From Caballeronia arationis (lineage in GTDB: Bacteria; Pseudomonadota; Gammaproteobacteria; Burkholderiales; Burkholderiaceae): a stretch of DNA of 32,072 nt. Shown piece after piece: positions 7,696 through 15,543 of this stretch (its first letter is position 1; each line of letters opens with the position of its first letter). The notes under the pieces are model-generated. The model searched no databases. It was not told the DNA's origin and was given only the letters and a program-made list of their open reading frames with translations. The DNA is taken from the NCBI RefSeq assembly GCF_001544975.2, contig NZ_FCOG02000070.1, forward strand, positions 1 through 32,072. Direction: 5' to 3'. Both the position numbers and the translations under genes were made by a program.

Positions 7696-7818
7696 TCAGC
7701 CGGGCGGGTTCGTCGCCTTCGCTCTCGTGATGCCGTGCGATGCGGTGTCGTCGGCTTCCTCGACGCGGTTCCGGCCGAGCGCCTTCGCGCGATAGAGCGC
7801 GACGTCCGCGAGAGGACT
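7696..7818 (-). pseudogene. C-terminal relic of a GGDEF (diguanylate cyclase) protein
   Basis: The minus-strand frame from about 7818 to the TGA at 7696 reads LADVALYRAKALGRNRVEEA and then a short tail of about 18 residues. ADxALYRAKxxGRNRV is the conserved last helix and strand of GGDEF domains. No GGDEF motif or other upstream part is present, because the reading frame runs straight into the coding region of the ene-reductase gene, whose stop lies 3 nt away. No start codon or ribosome site is seen. This is a truncated remnant left after a rearrangement that brought in the ene-reductase operon. Confidence 0.75.
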
Positions 7819-7820
7819 GA

Positions 7821-8930
7821 TCACGCGCTCTGCCGGCGTTCGTCGTCCTGATAGCACGGGTAGTCGGTGTAGCCGACATGCGTGCCGCCCCAGAACGTCG
7901 AGCGATCGTACTGGTTGAGCGGCAGCGCGTGACGCAGCCGGTACGGCAGGTCCGGGTTGGATGCGAAGTAGCGCCCGAACGCGACGAGGTCGGCATCGCC
8001 TTTTTGAAGGATTTCGTCGGCGCCTTCGCGCGTGAAGCCGCCGGCCGCGATGATCGGCCCGCGAAACACCTTGCGCAGGAACGCGGAGGCCACCGGCTTC
8101 TGATGCTCGTCCAGCGTTTCCACGCCTTTCACGCGCGGCTCGATGAGGTGGAGATACGCGAGACCGAACTCGTTCAGTCGTTCGGCCGCGTGAGTGAAGG
8201 TCGCCTCGGGGTTGGAATCGGAGATCGCGCCCCACTGTCCGCTCGGCGAGAGCCGCACGCCGACGCGATTCGCGCCCCACACCGACACGAGCGCGCTCAC
8301 CGCCTCGATCAGGAACCGCGCGCGCTTTTCGATGCTGCCGCCATAGGCGTCGGTGCGCGTATTGGTGCCGTCCTGCAGGAACGTATCGGCGAGATAGCCG
8401 TTGGCCGAATGCAGCTCGACGCCGTCCATGCCGGCCGCGAGCGCCCGCTCCGCGCTCTTGCGGTAATGGCCGATCACGGTCTGGATTTCGTCGATGCCGA
8501 TTGCGCGATGCATCGAGACCGGCACCCAGCCGTTGTGCGTGAGCGCCTCGCCTTCGAACGGCACGACCGACGGCGCGATCGGCAGCGTCCCGCCCGTCAG
8601 GTCGACATGCGACTGGCGGCCGTCGTGCCCCAGCTGCATGAAGATGCGCCCGCCCTTCGCATGGACGGCATCCGCGATCTTCTTCCAGCCGGCGATGTGC
8701 GCGTCCTCGTAGATGCCCGGCGCGCCGAGATAGCCGCGGCTGTCGTACGAGACGTGGGTCGATTCGGTGATGATGAGCCCGCCCTCCGAAGCGCGCTGAC
8801 TGTAGTACTCCAGCATGATGCCGCTCGGGCTGTCGTCGGGGTTGGCGCGCAGGCGCGTGGTTGGTGCGTGCACGACGCGATGTTGCAACGTGTAAGGTCC
8901 GATCCGGACCGGCGAAAAGAGTCGGGACAT
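7821..8930 (-). CDS. Old-yellow-enzyme family alkene reductase (NemA-like), intact copy
   Basis: 369 aa. FMN-dependent TIM barrel with LFSPVRIGPYTLQHRVVHAP at the N-terminus, APTTRLRA, the substrate-binding pair in ELHSANGYL (HxxN), TFLQDGTNTRTDAYGGSIE, and the phosphate-binding IIAAGGFTREGADEIL and GDADLVAFGRYFASNPDLP. Enzymes of this family use NAD(P)H to reduce activated C=C bonds of enals, enones and nitro compounds. ATG 8930 has GAGGA about 5 nt upstream. It is the last gene of a three-gene operon, 29 nt after the MFS gene. A paralogue of the same length starts the operon but is frameshifted, so this copy probably supplies the activity. Confidence 0.93.
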   Translation of the reverse strand: MSRLFSPVRIGPYTLQHRVVHAPTTRLRANPDDSPSGIMLEYYSQRASEGGLIITESTHVSYDSRGYLGAPGIYEDAHIAGWKKIADAVHAKGGRIFMQLGHDGRQSHVDLTGGTLPIAPSVVPFEGEALTHNGWVPVSMHRAIGIDEIQTVIGHYRKSAERALAAGMDGVELHSANGYLADTFLQDGTNTRTDAYGGSIEKRARFLIEAVSALVSVWGANRVGVRLSPSGQWGAISDSNPEATFTHAAERLNEFGLAYLHLIEPRVKGVETLDEHQKPVASAFLRKVFRGPIIAAGGFTREGADEILQKGDADLVAFGRYFASNPDLPYRLRHALPLNQYDRSTFWGGTHVGYTDYPCYQDDERRQSA

Positions 8931-8959
8931 GATGTTCCTCAGTGAGATTTCAACGAGCC

Positions 8960-10180
8960 TCAGGCGGCATTCCCGGCGACAGCGCAGACGCTCACGCGAC
9001 GCCGTCCGATGGCGACTGTCAGCACGAGTGCGGCGGCTTCGCATGCGGCGGCGGTCCAGCCGAGGTTGCTGGCCGAAGCGAACTTCAGCGTGATGGACCC
9101 GAGCACGGCGCCAAGCGAAAAGCCGAGATACATGAACGACGCGTTCAGCGACAACGCGATCGGCGTGCCGCGCAAGCCCGCGATGCCGATGAGCCGCGCC
9201 TGTTGCGCCGGATAGAACGACCAGTGCGCGACGCCCCACGCCACGACCGCGACGAGCACCGGCACGATCGCGACGGCGCGCGGCAGCCAGTGCGCGCTCG
9301 CGGACATCAGCGAGAACGCGGCGATCGACACGGCAAGACACGGCGCGATCACGCGGCGCGGTCCGAAGCGGTCCACGGCCTTTCCGCCAATCAGCACGCC
9401 CACCCCTGCCGCCACGCCCCACGTGAAAAGCACGAAGCCGATCTGCGCGCCGGCGAGGAGCGTCGCCTGTGCGATGAAGAGCGCGAGGTAGGTGTAGACG
9501 GTGTAGGCGCCCATCGCCCAGAGCGTCGTGACGACGAGCGTCATCAGGATGACCGGCTGGCGCGCGGTCTCGATGCGCTCGCGAAGCGTCGCGCTCGGCA
9601 GTCCCGCTCCGATCGTGCGCGGCAGGCCGAAGAAGAGACCGGCGGTTGCCGTCGCGGCGAGCACGGCGACGCCCGCGAAGGTCATGCGCCAGCCGAGCCC
9701 GTCGCCGACGAGCGCGCCGAGCGGCACGCCGAAGGCGACCGCGAGCGTGATCCCGCCGCTGACGATGGCGAGCGCAGTGCCACGCCGCTCAGGACCCGCA
9801 ACGGCGCCCGCCAGCGCGTTCGCGCCCGGAACATACAGGCCGGCCGCCGCCGCGAGCACGATGCGCGCGGCCATCAGCTCCCAGTAGTTCTGGGCGGCGA
9901 ACGCGAAGACATTCGCGAGCGCGAACGCCGCGAGCGACGCGATCATCATCCTGCGGCGATTCAGGGCGCCCGTGAGCGCGGTCAGCACCGGCGAGCTGAG
10001 CGCGTAGGCCAGCGCGAACACCGTGACGAGCTGGCCGGTGGCGACGATGCTCGCGTGCAGGTCGGCGGCCATGTCGGGCAGCAGGCCGGCGATCATGAAG
10101 CTTTCCGTGCCGACCGCAAACGTCCCGAGCGCGAGCCAGTAGAGTGGCGCAAGCGACGTCGGAGAAGGAGTGGCGTTCAT
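8960..10180 (-). CDS. DHA1-type MFS efflux transporter
   Basis: 406 aa with 12 predicted helices. TESFMIAGLLPDMAADLHAS in helix 1 and the following loop, GALNRRRMMIASLAAFALAN, and RIVLAAAAGLYVPGANALA (helix 4) match the AraJ/YdhP/Bcr-type drug:H+ antiporter group. The C-terminal half carries GGKAVDRFGPRRV, the repeat of the loop motif. ATG 10180 has GGGAG 6 nt upstream and lies 13 nt after the upstream ene-reductase. Enclosed between two ene-reductase genes, it probably exports an electrophile or its reduced product; the substrate is unknown. Confidence 0.9.
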   Translation of the reverse strand: MNATPSPTSLAPLYWLALGTFAVGTESFMIAGLLPDMAADLHASIVATGQLVTVFALAYALSSPVLTALTGALNRRRMMIASLAAFALANVFAFAAQNYWELMAARIVLAAAAGLYVPGANALAGAVAGPERRGTALAIVSGGITLAVAFGVPLGALVGDGLGWRMTFAGVAVLAATATAGLFFGLPRTIGAGLPSATLRERIETARQPVILMTLVVTTLWAMGAYTVYTYLALFIAQATLLAGAQIGFVLFTWGVAAGVGVLIGGKAVDRFGPRRVIAPCLAVSIAAFSLMSASAHWLPRAVAIVPVLVAVVAWGVAHWSFYPAQQARLIGIAGLRGTPIALSLNASFMYLGFSLGAVLGSITLKFASASNLGWTAAACEAAALVLTVAIGRRRVSVCAVAGNAA

Positions 10181-10193
10181 TACGGGCTCCCGC

Positions 10194-11304
10194 TCACGCT
10201 GCCAGCGCGTCGGCGCTATGGAACGGATAGTCGGTGTAGCCGGTCCCGGTGCCGCCGAAGAACGTCGGACGGTCGTAGGGATTGAGCGGCAAACCCTTGC
10301 GGAGGCGTTCCGGCAGATCCGGATTCGCGATGAAGTCGCGGCCGAAAGCGACGAGGTCGGCGTCGCCCGCCTGGAGAATTGCCTCCGCCGTGTCGCCCTT
10401 GAAACCGCCCGCGGCGATGATGACGCCCTTGTAGTGCTTGCGGATCAGCTGCGCGGCGACGGGGTTCGGGTCCTTCGAATCGTCGTCGACGTTGCCGAGC
10501 ACGCGCGGCTCGATCAGGTGCAGGTACGCGAGATTCAGCGCGTCGAGCCTCTGCGCGACGTAGGAAAAGAGGGCTTCAGGGGTCGCTGTCCGACATGTCG
10601 CCCCAGGTGCCGCTCGGGCCGAGGCGCACCGCCACGCGCTCGCTGCCCCACACCGAGATCACGGCTTCCGTCGCCTCGATCAGGAAGCGGGCGCGGTTCT
10701 CGAACGAGCCGCCGTAGATGTCCGTGCGCCTGTTGCTGCCGTCCTGCAGGAACTGGTCGAAGAGATAGCCGTTTGCCGCATGCAGTTCGACGCCGTCGAA
10801 ACCGGCCTCCTTGCCCCGCAACGCAGCGCTGCGAAAGCTTTCGACGAGTCCGGCGATTTCGGGGATCGTGAGCGCCCGGGCCGGCGTGTTGGGAATCCAG
10901 CCGGCTTCCGTGTGCGCGACACCGCCATGCAGCACCGCCGACGGCGCGACCGGCGCGCCGCCGTCCGGCTGCAACTGGCTGTGGGACTGGCGTCCCGCGT
11001 GATAAAGCTGCAGGAAGATGCGCCCGCCCTTGGCGTGCACGGCATCGGTGACACGCTTCCAGCCATCGATCTGGCTGTCGTCGTAGAGACCCGGCGCGCC
11101 GAGATAGCCGTTGCCGTTGGGCGCCGCGATGGTCGCCTCGCTGATCAGAAAGCCGCCTTCCGACACGCGCTGGGCGTGGTACTCGGCCATCAGCGGGCCG
11201 GGCCTGGCGCCGGCTTCGGCGCGCATGCGGGTCAGTGGCGCGAGCACGACGCGATGCGCGAATTCGAACGGACCTACTTGAACGGGTGAATGAAGTGTGG
11301 ACAT
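10194..11304 (-). pseudogene. Second alkene reductase (OYE family), split by a 1-nt frameshift
   Basis: The frame from ATG 11304 (GAGG 5 nt upstream) encodes a normal N-terminal two-thirds: VQVGPFEFAHRVVLAPLTRM, ELHAANGYLFDQFLQDGSN, YGGSFENRARFL. It meets TGA at 10578-10576 after ...DMSDSDP. The next frame continues without loss: EALFSYVAQRLDALNLAYLH, IIAAGGFKGDTAEAIL, GDADLVAFGRDFIANPDLPE, to the stop at 10194. One extra base at about 10578 (GAC CCC TGA A instead of GAC CCC GAA) explains everything. The total span is 370 codons plus 1 nt, the same as the intact paralogue at 7821-8930. It is a recent mutation, a sequence error, or a +1 recoding site. It is the first gene of the operon. Confidence 0.88.
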
Positions 11305-11370
11305 GGTTGCCTCGAAGATGAAGTTGCCGACGAATCCCTGGAAGTCGGCGGGTCAGTGACCTTGAGGCAA

Positions 11371-11386
11371 AGTGTATGTACACACT
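11371..11386. promoter_or_regulatory. Inverted repeat in the OYE operon / LysR divergent region
   Basis: AGTGTATGTACACACT has arms AGTGT/ACACT; a second overlapping pairing is GTGTA-N2-TACAC. A perfect TTGACA for the minus strand lies immediately beside it (about 11385-11390), so the repeat falls in the spacer of a possible promoter for the ene-reductase operon. No good -10 box was found. It is a candidate binding site for the adjacent LysR regulator or another repressor. Confidence 0.4.
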
Positions 11387-11421
11387 GTCAAAAGAAAAAT
11401 AGGCTAAGGTTCCGAAGATAC

Positions 11422-11437
11422 CGGACGAAAATGTCCG
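11422..11437. promoter_or_regulatory. CGGAC-N6-GTCCG palindrome, copy 1 (upstream of lysR)
   Basis: CGGACGAAAATGTCCG, 5-bp arms and 6-bp centre, lies 20 nt before the LysR start and just upstream of its ribosome site. A near-identical copy lies after the gene at 12352-12367. It may be an autoregulatory site of the LysR protein. Confidence 0.45.
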
Positions 11438-11456
11438 TAATCGAGGAGCAGCGGCG

Positions 11457-12341
11457 ATGGACAGCCTCAGTGGAATCTCGATGTTCGTGCAGGTCGCCGA
11501 GACGCGCAGCTTCACGCAGGCCGGGCGGCTGCTGGGCGTCTCGTCGTCGGCGGTGGGGAAGAGCATCGCGCGCACGGAAGACCGGCTCGGCGTGCGGCTC
11601 TTTCATCGCAGCACGCGCAGCATCACGTTGACCGCCGAGGGCGCGCTTTTTCTCGAACGATGCCGGCGCATTCTCGACGAGGTCGAAGCGGCCGAAACCG
11701 AACTGTCCGATGCGGCCGGCAGTCCGCGCGGGAGGTTGCGGATCAGCACGCCGCAGTTGTCCGGGCTCATCATGCCGGCGCTGGACGGCTTCATGGCGCA
11801 ATATCCGGATATCGAACTCGACGTCGATCTGTCGGATCGCATGGTGGACATCATCGAGGAGGGTTTCGATGCCGTCATTCGCACGGGAGAGCAGCACGAT
11901 TCGCGGCTCGTCTCGCGCCGGCTGGGCTCGTGCGCGCAGGTGCTGGTGGCCTCGCCCGGCTATCTCGCGCGGCATGGCGTTCCCGCGCATCCTTCCGATC
12001 TCGTCCGTCACGCCTGCCTGCTGCACAAGTTTCCCGCCACCGGCAAGCTGGAACGCTGGCCATTCAGGCTCGGCGATTCGGAGGCGGAGCCGGAACTGCC
12101 GCCGAGCTTCGTCAGCAATACGATCGAAGTGCTCGGCTTTCTCGCGCTCCAGGACAAGGGCCTCACGTTCGTGCCCGCCTTTCTCGTGCGCGACGCACTT
12201 GAAAGCGGCGCGCTGCAGATCGTGCTCGGCGATTACATCGACCAGACCGTGACCTTCTGGATCGTCTGGCCTTCGAGCCGCTATCCCGCGCCGAAGCTGC
12301 GCGTCTTCATCGATTACGTCAGCCAGAACCTGCGAATCTAG
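11457..12341 (+). CDS. LysR family transcriptional regulator
   Basis: 294 aa. The N-terminal winged helix is clear: MDSLSGISMFVQVAETRSFT, AGRLLGVSSSAVGKSIARTE, LGVRLFHRSTRSITLTAEG. The periplasmic-binding-like effector domain runs from about residue 90 and has FVSNTIEVLGFLALQDKGLT near the C-terminus. ATG 11457 has GAGGAG 8 nt upstream. It is transcribed away from the ene-reductase operon, the usual position of a regulator of that operon, probably sensing an electrophile or quinone. It may also act on the oxidoreductase gene downstream, because the same palindrome lies before both genes. Confidence 0.92.
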   Translation: MDSLSGISMFVQVAETRSFTQAGRLLGVSSSAVGKSIARTEDRLGVRLFHRSTRSITLTAEGALFLERCRRILDEVEAAETELSDAAGSPRGRLRISTPQLSGLIMPALDGFMAQYPDIELDVDLSDRMVDIIEEGFDAVIRTGEQHDSRLVSRRLGSCAQVLVASPGYLARHGVPAHPSDLVRHACLLHKFPATGKLERWPFRLGDSEAEPELPPSFVSNTIEVLGFLALQDKGLTFVPAFLVRDALESGALQIVLGDYIDQTVTFWIVWPSSRYPAPKLRVFIDYVSQNLRI

Positions 12342-12351
12342 CCAGTCATTG

Positions 12352-12367
12352 CGGACTTTTCGGTCCG
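12352..12367. promoter_or_regulatory. CGGAC-N6-GTCCG palindrome, copy 2 (upstream of Gfo/Idh gene)
   Basis: CGGACTTTTCGGTCCG has the same arms and spacing as the site at 11422-11437; read on the opposite strand the first site has the centre ATTTTC, so both share a TTTTC core. An overlapping pairing TTTCGG-T-CCGAAA (12358-12370) is also perfect. It lies 11 nt after the lysR stop and about 105 nt before the next gene. A weak terminator hairpin is the other reading, but no T-tract follows. Confidence 0.45.
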
Positions 12368-12471
12368 AAATGATCGGAATACAGGCCTGTTTATCTTCAA
12401 TACCTCGATCCCTACTATCTCCCGTGTCGCCGGCAGACGATCTGCATGGCGCTCACATCGGAGAAATGTTC

Positions 12472-13590
12472 ATGACTAGCAAACGCGCAGGCAGGATCGG
12501 GGTAGGTGTCGTCGGCCTCGGGCATTGGTCCGAATACGGGCATCTGCCCGCGCTGAAACTGCTGCCCGATTACGAACTGACCGCGGTGTACAGCCGCAGT
12601 CCGGCAAAGGCGGCGTCACTCGTCGAGCGGCATGGCTTCAGATACGCGGCGGCGTCGCTGCAGGAACTGGTCGCCCACCCGGAAGTCGATCTCGTCCTTG
12701 TGCTGACGCCGGCGTTCCAGCACGAAGAAGGCATCCGCGCGGCGATCGCGGCGGGCAAGGACGTGTACTGCGAATGGCCGCTTACGCCGAGCACGTCGTT
12801 ATCGAAGGAATTGCTGGCGCTGGCGGAGAAGGCGGGCGTCCGGACGATCGTCGGGCTGCAGCGGCGCCTCAATCCGGGCTATCGTCATGTGCGCGATCTG
12901 CTGGAACAGGGCGAAATCGGCGACGTGCGGTCGGTGCGGCTGCACGTGAGCGTCGAGTATTTCCAGCGCGAACGGCCCGCTGCGCTGTACTACACGATTC
13001 CGGAGGCCAACTTTTCGAGCCTCCTGTCGATCTATGGCGGTCACTTCCTCGACGCGTTATTCGAGATGGTCGGTTATCCGAAGAGTTTGTCCGCGCTCGC
13101 GGTCAACCAGTTTCCGGAGGTCACACTGGCGGAAACCGGCGAAACGTTGCCGCACACGAACGCGGATCAGGTCGTCCTCGCGGGGACCTTCGCGAGCGGG
13201 GCCGTGCTGAGCGTGCATCTCGAAGCGGGCAAGCGCAACAACTACGGCATGCAGCTCGACATCACCGGCAGCAAGGGCGACCTGAAAATCTGGAACACGA
13301 CGAGCTTCGGCGACGCGCACAACCGGATCGAAATCGCCCGCGGCGACGCCCAGCCGCTTCGCACGGTGTCCGTTCCCGCGCCATATGACTGGCTGCCGCC
13401 GAACGAACTCGGCGCGAGCGTCGCCGAACTTGCAAACCTGTACGCGGCGCATGCGCGGGGCGTGCCGCGCGGCTCGACGCTCGCTCCGACCTTCAGGGAC
13501 GCGATCCGCATGCACGAACTGATCGGCCAGATCGCGGAATCGGATCGCGCGGGACGGCGCATCGAGCTTCATTTCAGCGAGCAGGTTTGA
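12472..13590 (+). CDS. Gfo/Idh/MocA family oxidoreductase
   Basis: 372 aa. The N-terminal Rossmann fold is visible in IGVGVVGLGHWSEYGHLPAL (dinucleotide-binding glycines), AVYSRSPAKA and VDLVLVLTPAFQH. The signature EKP motif near the end of the fold is replaced by CEWPL (Glu101-Trp102-Pro103), so the Lys usually needed for catalysis is absent. The C-terminal domain has SIYGGHFLDALFEM, where the conserved His is kept. It may be a dehydrogenase with altered chemistry or a Gal80-like non-catalytic NAD(P) sensor. ATG 12472 is chosen because GGAG stands 8 nt upstream; the in-frame ATG 6 nt earlier is too close to it. A terminator follows at 13632. Confidence 0.88.
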   Translation: MTSKRAGRIGVGVVGLGHWSEYGHLPALKLLPDYELTAVYSRSPAKAASLVERHGFRYAAASLQELVAHPEVDLVLVLTPAFQHEEGIRAAIAAGKDVYCEWPLTPSTSLSKELLALAEKAGVRTIVGLQRRLNPGYRHVRDLLEQGEIGDVRSVRLHVSVEYFQRERPAALYYTIPEANFSSLLSIYGGHFLDALFEMVGYPKSLSALAVNQFPEVTLAETGETLPHTNADQVVLAGTFASGAVLSVHLEAGKRNNYGMQLDITGSKGDLKIWNTTSFGDAHNRIEIARGDAQPLRTVSVPAPYDWLPPNELGASVAELANLYAAHARGVPRGSTLAPTFRDAIRMHELIGQIAESDRAGRRIELHFSEQV

Positions 13591-13631
13591 TTGCCGAAGC
13601 GGCATCGGCGCATTGCATGAGTTTTTCAGCG

Positions 13632-13662
13632 AGCCCTTGGGTACATAACCCCGGGGCTTTTC
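13632..13662 (+). terminator. Rho-independent terminator after the Gfo/Idh gene
   Basis: AGCCC pairs with GGGCT (13632-13636 with 13654-13658), and inside it TGGGT pairs with ACCC around the loop ACATA. A short T-run (13658-13661) follows. It lies 42 nt downstream of the stop codon. Confidence 0.75.
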
Positions 13663-13967
13663 TCATTTAATATTGCGTGTCAATCGTCACGTCGACGTCG
13701 AATCGGGCATGGATCGACCGGGCCGGCGCGCGGCTGAAAATGGCGCGCCGATTGGCAAACACTTTAATCGCGTAAAATCACCCGTATTGAGATCGCCGTC
13801 GACGGTCGCTTGCATTTCAGCACGCAGAGCCCTGAATCGAGCATATTCGCCATTTCTCCGGCAAGCCTGTCGTCCCGACGTCATCGTTATTCGCCCGCGC
13901 GAACCTGTCGCGGGCGCTTCGACTCAAAATTCGAAAATTCGAACCTCGTCCACTCCTTCGAAATCCA
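13663..13967. other. Intergenic leader of the H-NS-family gene
   Basis: About 305 bp without a convincing gene, and visibly richer in A+T than its surroundings (for example around 13664-13676 and 13750-13780). A possible promoter is TTGGCA at 13752-13757 with TAAAAT at 13773-13778, but the 15-bp spacer is short. Several AATTCGAAAA-like patches lie at 13926-13940. AT-rich leaders of this kind are common targets of H-NS proteins, so autoregulation is possible. No tRNA or small-RNA hairpin was recognised. Confidence 0.4.
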
Positions 13968-14327
13968 ATGGCATATACCAGTCCGCAAGTCTCCGAGTTG
14001 CTCGCGCAACGCAACGCACTCGAGAAGCAACTGTCAGAAGCGCGCGAAAAAGAAGCGCGGCTCGCCCTGATCGAAATCGTTCAGAAGATGCGCGAGTACG
14101 GGATCAGCCTGCACGATCTGATCGGCCGGAAGTCGGCGCCCGAGCCCGTGCAGCCGGAAGGCGCCGCGAAGTATCGCGACCCGCTCACCGGCGCGACGTG
14201 GAGCGGCCGGGGACGCGCGCCGCACTGGATCGCCGGGAAGGACCGCGAGGCGTATCTGGTATCGGAGCGGGCCGATGCCGAAGCGACGGCGGGCTCGCAG
14301 GCGTCGCTTTTCCCCGGCGTCGACTGA
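13968..14327 (+). CDS. H-NS family nucleoid-associated protein / xenogeneic silencer
   Basis: 119 aa. An N-terminal helical oligomerisation region (about residues 5-45) contains LLAQRNALEKQLSEAREKEA and IEIVQKMREYGIS. After a short linker comes the C-terminal DNA-binding domain KYRDPLTGATWSGRGRAPHW (residues 68-87), the short AT-groove-binding form common in betaproteobacteria. It likely binds and silences AT-rich or foreign DNA. No strong ribosome site precedes ATG 13968. It lies immediately before the small Cys-rich gene and the motor operon; there is no direct sign that it belongs to that operon. Confidence 0.92.
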   Translation: MAYTSPQVSELLAQRNALEKQLSEAREKEARLALIEIVQKMREYGISLHDLIGRKSAPEPVQPEGAAKYRDPLTGATWSGRGRAPHWIAGKDREAYLVSERADAEATAGSQASLFPGVD

Positions 14328-14372
14328 CAGCGCCAGCGGGCGACTGCCACCGCCTCCGGAACGATCAGCACC

Positions 14373-14633
14373 ATGGAAAAGTGCCGATACTGCGCGCAAA
14401 TCCGCGACGAATGGGATTGTCACGGCGACCAATGCCGAAGCGCCATCGCCCGTGCCTTGCGACGCGAGCGCGCGGGTCTGCCGATGGTGCCCGAAAAAAT
14501 CCGCAACGAAGTCCCGGCCGGCGCGACGACCGACGAGGTCATCACGGTGCTGTCGCGGCAGCGCCTGCGGGCGCGGCGTGCTAACGAAGACCGGCGCAAG
14601 CTCAAGCAAATGAACGACGAGGACGTCGGCTAG
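14373..14633 (+). CDS. Small Cys-rich hypothetical protein
   Basis: 86 aa; I do not recognise the family. The N-terminus carries CRYC (Cys4, Cys7) and CHGDQC (Cys16, His17, Cys21), a spacing able to bind one zinc ion or form a small treble-clef-like knuckle. The rest is basic and probably helical (RSAIARALRRERAG, VLSRQRLRARRANEDRRKLK). Codon use and GC at third positions match the neighbours, and it begins 45 nt after the H-NS gene. The ATG at 14373 is the only good start. It could be a small DNA- or RNA-binding protein; that is a guess from composition. Confidence 0.65.
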   Translation: MEKCRYCAQIRDEWDCHGDQCRSAIARALRRERAGLPMVPEKIRNEVPAGATTDEVITVLSRQRLRARRANEDRRKLKQMNDEDVG

Positions 14634-14798
14634 GTTTTTCGGCATGCGCGATCGGCATCGTGCTTTCGGCCGGGAACCGCCACCGGTCGGGCCGACAAGG
14701 AAATTCGCCGTTGGTGCGCGCAAATCACGTCCTGGAAACCGGCGGACTGCGCCCCGCGACCGTGTAAACTGCTGTCTTTTTTTGACATTGGTGGCACG

Positions 14799-15533
14799 GT
14801 GCAAGCCTCCCAGCGCACGGTTCATGGCGGTCCGACCCTCATCCGCTTGCTTGCGCGCCTGACGGACGTCGATGTTCCCGAATCCGGACAATCGCTCTCG
14901 GACCGGCTGAGCCAGTGGCTCGGCTGGACGGACGCCATCGCGCTGTCGACGGCGCTCAACGGCGATCTGCCCGCCGGTGTTGCCGGCGCGCGAGCGGACG
15001 GCAGCGCCGAAGAGAGCGAGTGCGCCCGTTTGCGCGCGTCGCTGGCGAAGACTATTGCCGGTGACAGCACGTTCGCCGCCCGCCGGCGGCGCGAAGAATC
15101 CACGGCCGACGGGGCGGTAGACTACGCGGTTTTCCGTCAACGCTATCTCTCGCTGCAGCAGACGATGGAGACGGGCATCGGCAGCCTGCGCGGCCGTCTG
15201 CGGGCGAAGCTGGCGGGCCGGACGCCCGGGATGACGCGGCTCGCAATGGTCGATGCCGTGATGGAGCAGGCGCTGGGCGCGCGCGAGCACACCTTGCTGG
15301 CGACCGTGCCGGGACTGCTCGGCAAGCATTTCGAGCGCCTGCGCCAGGCCGGGCAGGCGGCGCTCGCGGATGCCGAAGTCGCTGGAACTACCGGAAGCGC
15401 CGATGGCGCGCCTGCCACGCCCGGCGCGTGGCTCGATGTGTTCCGCAAGGATATGCAGAGCGTTTTGCTCGCCGAACTGGATGTTCGTATACAACCGGTC
15501 GAAGGTTTGCTTGCGGCCCTTCGTACCCGCTGA
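14799..15533 (+). CDS. DUF3348 family protein, first gene of the motor operon
   Basis: 244 aa from a GTG start at 14799; no ATG is available in frame before the conserved region. The protein is soluble by inspection, with no membrane helix or signal peptide. It is mostly helical: LIRLLARLTDVDVP, SLSDRLSQWLGWTDAIALST, an Arg/Glu-rich middle (residues 75-150), and LLGKHFERLRQAGQ with WLDVFRKDMQSVLLAEL at the C-terminus. I recognise it as DUF3348, a family of unknown function usually found next to DUF802, OmpA and DUF2894 genes in Burkholderia relatives. The next gene starts 10 nt after its stop. It could act as a cytoplasmic partner of the motor tail. Confidence 0.82.
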   Translation: MQASQRTVHGGPTLIRLLARLTDVDVPESGQSLSDRLSQWLGWTDAIALSTALNGDLPAGVAGARADGSAEESECARLRASLAKTIAGDSTFAARRRREESTADGAVDYAVFRQRYLSLQQTMETGIGSLRGRLRAKLAGRTPGMTRLAMVDAVMEQALGAREHTLLATVPGLLGKHFERLRQAGQAALADAEVAGTTGSADGAPATPGAWLDVFRKDMQSVLLAELDVRIQPVEGLLAALRTR

Positions 15534-15543
15534 CTGAGACGCC

